Positions 1 to 14,589 of a stretch of 64,000 bases of DNA are shown one piece after another. This DNA is from Sanderia malayensis (taxonomy: Eukaryota > Cnidaria > Scyphozoa > Semaeostomeae > Pelagiidae), in the NCBI GenBank assembly GCA_013076295.1, contig RQOL01000772.1, positions 2,447,087 through 2,511,086 of the forward strand. The letters run 5' to 3'. The notes beneath the pieces are model-generated. The model did no database searches. It had not been told where the DNA came from and saw only the letters and a list, made by a program, of their open reading frames with translations. The position numbers were made by a program, and so were the translations under genes. How positions within the stretch are numbered: the first letter of the stretch is position 1; every line of letters begins with the position of its first letter.

Positions 1-3000
1 GCATGACAAATGACAATACCTATATGATATTCCAATGGCATGTCTTCATCCACCCAATGTTCACAAATAACTTTAAACTTGGTCACAAGTGCGAAACCTG
101 ATTTAGGAAGAACATTGCAACTTCCACTTGACGGTGGCTGATTCACTTTAAATCGATATTCCGTGGAACCTTCACCGTCAGCTATACAAAGGAAATATTT
201 CTCATTTAATCGTCGTATTCATATTTAATGATCAAACAACCTTAGTGTTTAATTAAAATTAAAATTTTACCAGTGTTTTCTGGAGATTTCCATGCACTGA
301 TTTTCAAACTATAATCTTTACCCAGTTGAAGGGCATTTTCACGCACAACAACATTAGCTTGGTTTATCCCTGTAGTTGTATTTGATACAAAATCTGCAAC
401 CTTCCCTTCAATGTTTGATGAAGTGATCTCATAAAGTGACCACATGTACGATAGCTTTGTCGAATCTGTACAATCTGTGCATACACTTTGAAGGATAAGT
501 CTTTCTGCTGAATTCAACTTATCAAGACAATTCATCTTGCACCTAGAAGACAAACAGTACCAGTTAGATTTCATCACTAAAAGAACATATCAATATAAGT
601 ATGCAATGATGTGTTTAAATAATCTTCAATTTACTTAATATCCATGGTCGGTGGGTCTCCTGCGAGAACTTTAATCTCTTGATCAAAATAAGCAGTTCTT
701 GAGTCCTTCTTCACAATCAATCGAATGAAGTACGAACGTCTTGCAACAAGGTTTGCAGTATTAATCTATAAACAAATAAATAAATATTATTATCATGTAT
801 TGAGCCCTCGTTACTGGTAACCATCAAACTAATGTAAGAAAAATATATGAAGTTAATAAACGTAAATATGAACAACCTGCAGTGACGTAAGGGACAAGTC
901 ATTACGAGAAAGATTTTGGTGACCATTTCTGAAGCAGCCAGATGTATTACTAATTGGTTTGTAACCACTTGTAAATACTTCATCATGTCGTCTGCAATAC
1001 CATGCAAATATCAAACTACTTCGATCTGTAATAACTGCATCTGGATCATTTGAATCCGATGCATCCAGTTTCAGATTGATACTACTTGATACGGTTCTTC
1101 TAAATCCACCTACAATCCATAATAATCTCAATTAATCACCCAATCTAATCCAATCTTGGTCACTTTAAGCATTACGAGAATAATGAAGTAGGACATACCT
1201 TTAATTGAAGCTTTGAGGGGTGTGGCGTGAATATTGAACCATGCATCTCTTGATACTTTCACACTGCCAAGGTTATGTGTTTTGCTTTGAAACGACAAAG
1301 TCAGTTTGACTAAATTCATTCCAGCAGGTAAAAACTTGTTTGGAATTTCATGCACTGTGATATCTAAAGTACCAGGATGTTGCTTGAAGGGCATCTTTGC
1401 ATTCTTGCTTGTTGTGTTGAATCTCATTTGCTTAGCACTGGCATCTACTGTAAATATGTCCCATGTGAAAATAACAATGTCAGCTCTTTCACATTCAAAA
1501 CTGGTGTTTACTTTTAAGATGATTCTTTCAGATCTTTGTGCTACCAAAGGACTTACTTGTGTTCCACCCCCATTAATGGACAATGTAGGCACAGAACAAG
1601 GCTGGCCTACCACTTCCAAATCTTTCGATATTTCTTCAAAGCTCACGCGATTCATAGCTTTCAATTTGATATTAAATTTTCCTTTATTCTTATATGTATG
1701 ATTAAGTGAGAAATTGCCAGTTGCAAGGTTGGAATATTTATAATCATACATTGTATGTTCATTGAAATTTGGGCACTGAGTATTATTCAGAACAATGACG
1801 TTCATGTCACCAAAATTAAGAATGAAACAAGAAGCAGTTCCATATTTTTGAGCATTTATTGAAAACTTTGCTTGCTCACCAAGATAAATGCTTGACGCAG
1901 TCTTCAAATTAATATTTCTTACACTTTCTTCAATGCTTATCACTTTCCATTGTTCACTTTGCTCCAATTTATTATAAATTAGCACAGAAACATTGTAAAT
2001 TCCTGATTTTTGAAAAAGATGAACAACAGAAGATGATGTTGAGTTGATTATTCGCCCATCTCCAAAATTAAAAATGTACCATTTATCATTTAATTGTTTC
2101 GTAATTTTGACCTGAATCTGTTTCTCCAAAGGAAAAAAATTCTTATCTTTTCCAAAACCAGGCAACGTGTTGTTACCAGATGAAGATAACATTTGTTCAA
2201 TAGAAAGTGCAATAGGCAACATTTCTTGTACATCAATTTGAACATTGAAGGAAAGAGAGCTGACATTGTTTTCTATTTTTATTTTCGTAATAAATGTACC
2301 AGCTGACGAATATCTATGCTGTGTCAATACATTAGATGTGCTCTTCAATTCAAGCGTCTGTTTTTGTTGCTTGACACCATCACCAAATTCCCAAGTAATT
2401 AAAGCATTTGTTGGGTGTATAAATCCAGGTTTGGCATACCATTTATAGATCGCAATGGCAGTTGATAGCTTCAAAGGACTATTTGCATAGATATGTATTC
2501 CTTCAACTGCATACTCAACCTTTATAGCATTTGGACATTTTCTTTCAATACTGTGGTACTTGTTACTAACAACCAATTGCACATCATATGAACCAATTTT
2601 ATTGTAAACGTGCCACTTCTTCACAACCATATTCTTTTCCATGGTTAAAACCTCATTTGTTTTGTTGTCGCCCCAAGATAATTGTCCAACCACACGCGAT
2701 CCACCTGTTACCAATGAATTGATTAAAACTGGATGGCCAAATTGAATGAAGTGAGTTGTGCAATTAAATTGAAGCCCTGATATTGGAATATCAACAGAGA
2801 CAGTTATGTTTGCATGGACTGTCCCAAGACGGTTACGGCAAGATACTTGAGTGAAATAATCTCCAATACTCTGGAATCGATGTTGAACAGGAGATTGTTG
2901 ATTGATAAATTCACTCTTTGTTGTACTTCCATCTCCGAATTGCCAATCACAAAAATAAAGTGTGCCTTTAGTCATTGTTAATGAAATAAGAGTATGATGC

Positions 3001-5861
3001 CCATATATGGTTGGCTGCACAGTCAACTTTAGATCTGTAATTCTTTCAATCTCTTGAACAACAATGGAGGTATTCAATGTCGCATTGACCATTGATACTC
3101 TATTCATACATGTGACATGCGCAGTGTAGATACCGGTCTTATTAAATATATGCTTGATTGACAAGGATTGTGTTCTGTGAGCTTGCAAATCGTTAGAGAA
3201 CTGATATACACATGATGGACTCGAACCTTGTCCAATAGATAACATGACGTCAATTTCCTCACCCTTGGCAATGTACACGTGATCTGTCACGTGAGGCAGT
3301 TTTGAATAGAACCTGAGGTTTCTTAATGGAACTTCAACAAATGTTTGTGATGAAATGGTTAGTTTGGGGCCAACGTCATTATCTGCAGTGATTGTAACAT
3401 TGTATATGCCTTCACTCTTGTATGAGTAGTGGGCACTCAATTCTTTCTGGCCAGAACCAACCACGTGTTTCAATACAGCGTCACTCCCATCGCCATAATT
3501 AATTGTATATGTCACATTGGTCCCGGATGTAATTACCCAACTGATATTTGTCTGGTGGCCAAAAGAGGTTGAGCCCAAACTATGACGTAATCTAAGACCA
3601 TTGACTATATCTAGAGCTCTAATTGAGCACGACAATTGAACAAGGCTTAATGAGTTGGAGATGAAAATGGTAAACTGGTAAATATTGGGCTTCGTGTATG
3701 CATAAGAGAAACGACCACTGGATGTTTTGGTTGACGATGAGTCATCATTTGCAAACCATTCATACGTGACATTGCTACCAGATTGTTTTGATATTGTCAG
3801 ATTGAATTTGGAGTTGGTCTTCACAAGAGAGGGACATATCAGATCAACCCCTGTTATTGGGATATCAACAAATATCTGAATTGGTTTTGAAATGTTTATC
3901 GTCAACAAATATGCACCTGTGTTGTTGTAAACATGATGCAATGTAAACAATGCCTCTTCATAAAAATGAACACTTATCAAATGTCGCATTTGTGTTTTAA
4001 TTGCATTCCTTCTTTCCACTTTTGTGCCGATAGTTGTAATAGATGGAAATTGAAATTCGATAGTGTCGTCATCTTGATTGTCATAAATAAACGAAGCTTG
4101 TCCTGAATTTGCTTCTCCCTTGAAAGTCCAACCGAGAACATCTCCTGGTTTAGCTGTAAATCTCTCATCGTTTTTCAACTTAATGAATCGATGTCCCTTC
4201 ACTGGAACATTAGCCAAATGTTGATAAACAAGTTGATAATCAGATGGTGGAGATGAGATATTAAAATGACGAGCTTTTTGGCAAATAATCATAGATTGAT
4301 TTTCAAACGGCAAACATTTACCGCAATGCAAGCAAAATATTTCATTTGATTTGCACTCAATTTCATCTATTGAATTGCATTTAGAATCTTTTGATATGCA
4401 AGCATGTTGCTCATGACAAAATACTTCGCCTAATTTGCAAACAGGTCGAAATATCTGCAACGCAAATCGACCCTTCTTTACAATGTATTCAATACAGCAA
4501 GCAATATGATTATATCTAAATTATCACATGACGAGTAATTTATTTTTGCAAATATAAATAATAATTTTCATACCTGAAATACGATGCTACCAGGTGCTGA
4601 AGCATCAATTTCCCAGCTTGAAATAATTTGCATCTTTCGAAATTCAGAAGAAGGAATAATGAATGTTGCTGGAGAGCTTTTTAATTCATTTTTCAACTTC
4701 ATTGATGATGGAATCTTTCTTCCAACGTATGAATATTTTGCATCTTTAAAAAGAAAAAAATAAAGATAAAAGAAAAAGGAATGCATGTTTGTTAACTGGT
4801 GTTTGAAAGAATATAAAGAAGTAAATAATACAAATATCTAATGACATACTCAATGACAAATGCTCATTTTTCCATCACCATAATCAACAATAGAAGTCGA
4901 AGAAGAACCACGTGATAGTGTTCCATTACATTTCATTGGCTTTCCGAGAACAATAGCTTTAGGACACGTGATTGTGACGTTGTCTTGTTTGTCGACGACA
5001 GAAATGAATTTGGATGTTTCTTCAGTTCCAGATGCATTATTCCTTGCTTTTAATTTCACTTCAAAATGACCAGGTCGGTCATAAAGATGGGTGATATTTT
5101 TCGTCTTGCTTTCCATCGGGTTAGACCCATCACCAAATGTGAAAGTAAATGCTGAATCTTTACCATTTTTCATTTGCACATAAAAATGTGTTTCGTCAAA
5201 AACAGTTACTGGATGAGAATTCGCAATCTTTAATCCAAGAATTCGATATTCGTTTGAATAGACACTGATTACATCATCATTCCCACCGCATTTCGGTTTT
5301 GCAACTCCGCTTGGGTAATGAACAGTGCCAGGACAAACGGAATTGCAATTACTTTCATTGACAGGTTGGTTTCGTAGCACATCAGAACACATGCAAATTA
5401 TACCTTGTTGTATTGCAGCATACTTGTAGCGTTGTCCACATGTGACCATGCACTGAATCGGTGACAATTCATTCATGCGATAATCATCAGGCGTGTAAAT
5501 AAACACTCGGTTATTCGTATCTTCTTTAAAACAGCCAACATATTCTATGAGATAAATATTAAGCATTAATACACGAATTCGAACAATAATAAGTTTTGCA
5601 GAGAAGAAATTACAAATGGTTTTGTGTGTGCTGTAAATTGTTCATTTGAAACAACAAACCTTGAGGTTTTTCTCTTTCGTAAGTCAACTGCTGGCAAAAG
5701 AATGTCTGAAATAAAAACGAAAGAGACGAAAATGTTAATATTTTTTGTTTATAAAATGCAAATGGACATCACAGGTTAGTAACGCAAAGAAATATTCAAC
5801 TTACCTGTAAATCGAAACATATAAGAAAAGAAATTAAGATGATTATTTGAGCTTTCTTCAT
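1..5861 (-). CDS. Polycystin-1-like protein, N-terminal ectodomain (partial)
   Basis: This is a large multi-exon gene whose 3' part lies beyond the left edge. Exon 1 (5861-5805) encodes a start Met and a hydrophobic signal peptide of about 19 residues. The next exons give a Cys-rich WSC domain (about 5553-5260, beginning YVGCF), then PKD (Ig-like) domains recognised by FGDG-type motifs. A Cys-rich LDL-receptor class A-like stretch lies at about 4455-4310. About ten more PKD-like domains follow in one long exon ending at about 1194, with motifs such as WQFGDG, WEFGDG and NFGDG. From about 1650 leftward the sequence becomes REJ-like and continues through at least three more exons to the edge. 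The order WSC-PKD-LDLa-PKD(n)-REJ matches vertebrate PKD1. No leucine-rich repeats precede WSC and no C-type lectin domain is visible. In the known family this is the extracellular part of an 11-TM mechanosensory or receptor protein. It could instead be a PKD1L or sperm-receptor REJ homologue. Confidence 0.8.
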
Positions 5862-6456
5862 TATTTCGTAAAATTCTTTAACACACGTCTGCTTACATCT
5901 TAACAGAGCGTAAGCCAATGATATAAATGAGAAGAAAATAACTTCTCCTCAATAAAAACTCACATGAATCTCTTAATCTTTAGGGGAACATGCGCAATAG
6001 AAATGAAAACCACCATTTAATCATTAATGCAACAAACCACCCCAGTTGCATCTCCAACATCGATTTCGTTCAATATTTCTGTTTTTCCTATTATTTATTT
6101 AACACCAGTCTAATAAAATTCGCATAAAAACGAATTCATGCGGTAAGCGATTATCAGAATTCACATTTCTGCACATAAAATTTGAGAAAAAACTCGATTT
6201 TTGTGGCTTTGATTTCATTCCAAACATTAAATCAAAAACATAAAAACAGAGCTGCGACCTAATTCTACTATGCCACAGCGCAATCACTTACGTGTACGTC
6301 AGACGTAATTTTAATATTTCGAACCCATAATTAACATAAGTGATAAAATAGTTACTTGATGAACAACAAATATTATTCCTCTTCAGTGCTTAACATTTCA
6401 AAGACAAACTGTAACGATATTTCTGCTTCTCATAAACAATAAATAAATCAATAACT
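5862..6456. other. Intergenic: polycystin-like 5' side to MINPP1 3' end
   Basis: AT-rich spacer containing the upstream region of the polycystin-like gene and the 3' UTR of MINPP1. I see no coding sequence, repeat or RNA gene in it. Confidence 0.5.
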
Positions 6457-7800
6457 TCAAAGCTCTTTACGATGTATCTTTTCCTTTCCATTCTGACATA
6501 TTTTATCAAAATCACAATTATCAATAATTTTTTGATAGCAATGTTTAAACTTGTCCAATGGACAACTCTTTTCTGAATCACAGCATGGTAGCTTTACAAG
6601 TTGCTCATTGCTATAAAATTGTATTTTATATTCATTTCCCTGACATTGATAAAGAACAATGGCAATATTGCCTGCAAATGGGGCAAGTTTACTGCCTCTG
6701 AAATGTCTCTGTCTCATTTTGTTAAAGTTTTCTGCAGTTAAATGTTCTTTATCAAGAAATAATCCCATCAAAGCGTAAAGTGGAATAATTGTCTCTGCAT
6801 GACAAAATCGAAATATTCCCCTAAATGTTCCATCTTTCATTTTATATTCAGATTTTGCCAGAATTGATGAGAAAATATCTTGAAGTAATGGACAGCTACT
6901 TTCGTATGTAATCTTATATGCTGTACTTCTTTTATGAAATGCTTTTAGGTCTAAAACATACTCCATGACTTCCAAATCATTTTCATCAAAAAGCTGACAC
7001 CAACTTTGTTGAATACTCTCATTCAAGATACTCACGCGATAAGCACAATAAAGATACATTGATAAAACATGATCAGCTGTTAGGAAATCATCATCATTTA
7101 GCTTCAGTCTTTCTTTTACATTTCTGACAACGTTAGAAACTTCATCACCATCCAAAAATGCTCTCATTTCTCTTGATGAAGAAACATTTTTTACCACATG
7201 GTTTTGATACTTTTTACATAAATCAAAATAACGTAATACTTGATCACTTTCACATGGAATTATTTCAGTTGTAGCTGGTTGAATGTTGTAGTTTTCTGGA
7301 CGTTTTCGACCTTCGAGAAATCCAATTTTGAAAGCATCAGCACTTTGTACTGATCTATCCTTGCATGTGCTTGAAAATTTTAGTTCCTTCACTGAGAAAG
7401 GTTCCATAAACAATTCTGGAAACCGTTTTTGAAATCTTTTGCCTAAAGTATAGAGTTCATCTACTCCAATGTTTGTTAGAGCTTTATCTGTTGCTTCAGA
7501 AAAAGGTAATTGCAATTGCAAATTTAATATCTTTCCAATATGTTCTTTTAGCACTTTATTTTCACGAACATATCTCCGTAATATTGTCAACATTTCATTC
7601 AGCCGGTTAACATCATTTGCACTTGGATAACGAGTGCCATGTCTAAAAACCATATTTAATTGAACAGCCTGACAATAATTTTCTGGCTTTTCAACAGTAA
7701 TATTTACATTCTGTGCAAACTTATAAGGGGTTTTCGTTGAAAATAAGGCATCAGCAAAAGTCACTTGCAGGAAAATACAATTCAGAAAATAGAATTGCAT
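6457..7800 (-). CDS. MINPP1: Multiple inositol polyphosphate phosphatase (histidine acid phosphatase)
   Basis: A single-exon open frame of 447 residues. It starts with a hydrophobic N-terminus that can act as a signal peptide. The phosphatase signature FRHGTRYPS is near residue 53 and supplies the nucleophilic His. The second catalytic motif, CHAE, is near residue 329 where the HAE proton-donor triad of MINPP1 is expected. Paired cysteines are spread through the C-terminal half. Family members remove phosphates, including the 3-phosphate, from InsP5 and InsP6, and vertebrate MINPP1 is held in the ER by a C-terminal SDEL-like signal. Here the protein ends in RKEL, which resembles a weak KDEL variant. 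The length is close to the usual family size of about 480. The lack of introns contrasts with most neighbours. An upstream noncoding exon is possible. Confidence 0.9.
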   Translation of the reverse strand: MQFYFLNCIFLQVTFADALFSTKTPYKFAQNVNITVEKPENYCQAVQLNMVFRHGTRYPSANDVNRLNEMLTILRRYVRENKVLKEHIGKILNLQLQLPFSEATDKALTNIGVDELYTLGKRFQKRFPELFMEPFSVKELKFSSTCKDRSVQSADAFKIGFLEGRKRPENYNIQPATTEIIPCESDQVLRYFDLCKKYQNHVVKNVSSSREMRAFLDGDEVSNVVRNVKERLKLNDDDFLTADHVLSMYLYCAYRVSILNESIQQSWCQLFDENDLEVMEYVLDLKAFHKRSTAYKITYESSCPLLQDIFSSILAKSEYKMKDGTFRGIFRFCHAETIIPLYALMGLFLDKEHLTAENFNKMRQRHFRGSKLAPFAGNIAIVLYQCQGNEYKIQFYSNEQLVKLPCCDSEKSCPLDKFKHCYQKIIDNCDFDKICQNGKEKIHRKEL

Positions 7801-8339
7801 ACTGGAAGATGGAGGGTGGCTGCAATCTGAATAAAAAATAAATAAGTATGTATGAAGGAAAAAAGATACTATTGGCTACTATTGTGGTCCAGATTTTCAA
7901 AATAGCCCTTCCAGGGCAGCCCATCCAATAAAACTTACAATATATAAACAAAAGAATGGTCTGGCCCTAAAGATAGGTAACAAAATATTATATTATAAAG
8001 CACAATAAATGTAAAAAGCATCAAATAATAAAATCATATACCATACAAGTGATTTCAATTGGCAAACTGTTCAAGTCACACACACCTAAAACAATACGAT
8101 GGAAATCGAAAGTTAGGCGAATATTCCTCTGGGTGGGCGTCGGTTTTCTCTGCACACTGCTGCGCGGTAAGCCATAGTTGGCACTGCGTAGGCACTCCCC
8201 ACCTTTAGCCATCTAACCCTAAATTAACACTGAAACTGAGAAAAATTGAAATAGAAAAAATATAAATACAAATATAGGGTTAAATTTAAACTTTTATTTT
8301 TTTATTCCAATGCAACTCAAATAAACTAAATAGCTTTCA
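7801..8339. other. Intergenic, AT-rich
   Basis: Upstream region of MINPP1. At 8110-8215 it carries a short stretch (GGGTGGGCG, TGCGCGGTA, CACCTTTAGCCATCTAACCC) that resembles units of the telomere-motif minisatellite at 8925-9740, so it may be a diverged copy. I see no gene. Confidence 0.4.
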
Positions 8340-8746
8340 AATACTTCTCACAAGTAATAAAAATAAAAAAATAAAAAATAAAACATAAAAAAAATAAAAA
8401 AATAAAAAAATTAAAAAAATAAAAAAATAATAAAAATTTGTTGCGCTCACACACCCCTTGTGTATACGCATGGATAACTACCCTTAGCATCACCCTAGAC
8501 TCTTGGGTGTTGCACTACCATGAGCTCTTGCGAGTACATATTAGATGAAGTCTAACTCTCGAGCAAATGGCGGAGCCGCTGAAATCCATTGAGGTTTAGT
8601 TTGCCCAAAGGCTGGTTTCTCAACCAGCCCGTCCAACATGCTGTAGTGCCAATACAACATGTTGACGGGGCGGTAACTAGCTGGGAGTCGAACCCACGAC
8701 CTTCAGGTTGGCACCCTGACGACCTATCCGCTAGGCTATCCAGTCA
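8340..8746 (-). mobile_element. tRNA-derived SINE with A/T-rich tail
   Basis: On the minus strand, 8746-8673 folds as a tRNA-like cloverleaf. The acceptor arm TGACTGG pairs with CTAGTTA using two G-U pairs. There is a box-A-like D arm, an anticodon stem TCAGG/CCTGA with a 7-base loop holding GCC, and a T arm with box B GGTTCGACTCC. Several stem mismatches make a working tRNA-Gly unlikely. Downstream on the same strand is an unrelated body of about 230 bp. It ends in a long T-rich tail of repeated (T)7A units at about 8440-8340. A tRNA head, a body and a simple tail is the architecture of a Pol III SINE. I could not find a clear target-site duplication. Confidence 0.6.
8673..8746 (-). tRNA. 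tRNA-Gly(GCC)-like head of the SINE, probably not a functional tRNA
   Basis: The cloverleaf is recognisable, with a GCC anticodon position and intact boxes A and B. The D stem and the T stem each have a mismatch, and the element continues into a SINE body. I read it as a promoter-bearing pseudo-tRNA. A true tRNA-Gly gene remains a minor possibility. Confidence 0.35.
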
Positions 8747-8924
8747 CACTTATAAAGAGTGTCGTAAGTTCTAGTCTATAGAAGGTGTGAGCACGTGATG
8801 CTTCAATCTCTAAAGGTAGGCAGACATGCGCATTAACATGTTCCTGGGCAGTGCGCAGGAACGTATATAATGTAATGGTGTTCTCAATGGATGACGTACT
8901 GGGGTACTGATCTGGCCCTAACCC

Positions 8925-9740
8925 TAAGCCTCACCCAAGGCCATCTGTAAGAACATACATCATACAAACTACTGCGCAGTAGCCCAAATACTGCACTGCG
9001 CAGGCACACCAACCGTTAGCCACGTAACCCTAACCCTAACCTTAGCCCTAACCCTAAGCCTCACCCAATACCATCTGTATGAACATACGTCATACAAAGT
9101 ACTGCGCAGTAGCCCAAATACTGCACTGCGCAGGCACACCAACCGTTAGCCACGTAACCCTAACCCTAACCTTAGCCCTAACCCTAAGCCTCACCCAATA
9201 CCATCTGTATGAACATACGTCATACAAAGTACTGCGCAGTAGCCCAAATACGGCACTGCGCAGGCATACCCACCTTTAGCCATGTAACCCTAACCCTAAC
9301 CCTAACCCTAACCCTAACCCTAACCTTAGCCCCAACCCTAAGCCTCACCCAAGGCCATCTGTATGAACATACGTCATACAAAGTACTGCGCAGAAGCCCA
9401 AATACGGCACTGCGCAGGCATACCCACCTTTAGCCATGTAACCCTAACCCTAACCCTAGCCTTAGCCCTAACCCTAAGCCTCACCCAAGGTCTTCTGTAT
9501 GAACATACGTCATGCAAGCTGCTGCGCAGTAGCCCAAATACGGCACTGCGCATGCACACCCACCTTTAGCCATGTAACCCCTAACCCTAACTTTAGCCCT
9601 AACCCCAACCCCAAGCTTCACCCAAGGCCATACATGTAAACACGTCATGCACACTACCTGCGCAGTGCCATATGTGGGTTACTGCGCAGGCACACCCACC
9701 TTCAGTCAACAGGCGCAAGGCCCAACCCAAACCCAAGCTC
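8925..9740. repeat. Minisatellite of ~130 bp units with telomere-like TAACCC tracts
   Basis: About six tandem units with a period near 130 bp, expanding to about 150 bp where TAACCC runs are longer. Each unit contains CATCTGTATGAACATACGTC, the palindrome TACTGCGCAGTA, a second CTGCGCAG about 20 bp later, CACC-x-TTAGCCA, and a run of TAACCC/TAGCCC copies ending in CCTAAGCCTCACCCAA. Short open frames across the block are repeat artefacts. It sits just upstream of the ERK5 gene. Related units recur at 49130-49665. Confidence 0.85.
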
Positions 9741-9909
9741 TATCCCAAGGGATGCGAAACAGAAATGTAGAAATATTATTTTGTTAATCTTCGTCTGAAT
9801 GAAGATTCGTCTGATGTTTCGATGGTTTTATTTTGGTAAGACAATTGATGTAAAATAGTTGTAATTTCATTTGTAATCTTTGTAGAATGAAGTCTGTGGA
9901 ACTATATGA

Positions 9910-13614
<3,705 letters not shown>

Positions 13615-14589
13615 TCTGGAATTTTTATCACGTGAGAAACTTTTATTTTATTCATTTTATTTTTTTGTGTAGAACCAGTTTCTACAAGAATTGCACTTGG
13701 AAATTGACTCATCCACAGGGTCATAGGGATAGTGTACATTTTTATGTTTTTTTTGTGATCAGCATTTCTCATTTAATCAAGGGAACTAGATTTTTATTTT
13801 TCCTATTATGTAGAATCGTGGTAATTGTAAAATTTTCCACTTTAGTTTTGATAGGCAGTGACTTTAACAGGTAAAAGGAATCGTAATTTTTAAAACGGAT
13901 GTTTATATTTTCTTTTCAAACGTTTTGCTAGAACTTTCATTGTGGTTCTAAATTTGTATTCATGGAAACACAAAAAAGATTCTTGCCATGCAGCTGTATG
14001 CGAACAAAAGACACTCGTGCTATACAATTAAAGTTACACATGTAAAGTGGATGTCTGAAAAGAGATTTCTTTCGCAACACAAGCTCATTTCATCACCATA
14101 CATTATTAACATGTTTCACTGTTTACAGGGGATGTTATAACACTGTTTTTACTCCGATTTTTAGCATGCCAACTTCTGCTTGCCTTTCTTCGCTCCCCTA
14201 TAATTTGTATTATTTGCTAACCTTTGATATATCTTAGGATGCAATCATATGGCAGATAACTCATTTTAATTGATCCATTTATTATTGGTAGCTGATCTAT
14301 CTTTCTTCATAACATATGCTGCCAATTTTAGCATTCTGCACAATGCCAACAAACCTCCCCATTCAAAATTTCTAAAAGATGGGCGAGATTGGTGGGCGAT
14401 ATACGTACGTAGCAATTCCACAATGCAAACAATGAGTATTTGAACGCCCTTATTTGCTTTTGTTTTGTGATATATACTAGTGAGCCGGACAACAGGTCTT
14501 CATGTAGTCGCCTTATATTCCGCTTGCCAGATCATAGCACTATCAAAGAGTATTTCCATCAAAATTTGTTGACTGAGTAAAGTACAACA
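13615..14589. other. Intergenic: ERK5 3' side and astacin upstream region
   Basis: AT-rich. It probably contains the ERK5 3' UTR (an ATTAAA-like signal near 14027) and the astacin promoter. I see no further coding sequence. Confidence 0.4.

Noticed and set aside
9079..9569. Overlapping small proteins in the minisatellite
   Set aside because: The frames repeat the satellite unit and show no protein features.
8925..9740. CRISPR-like array
   Set aside because: Units are tandem throughout with no unique spacers, contain TAACCC runs, and the genome is animal.
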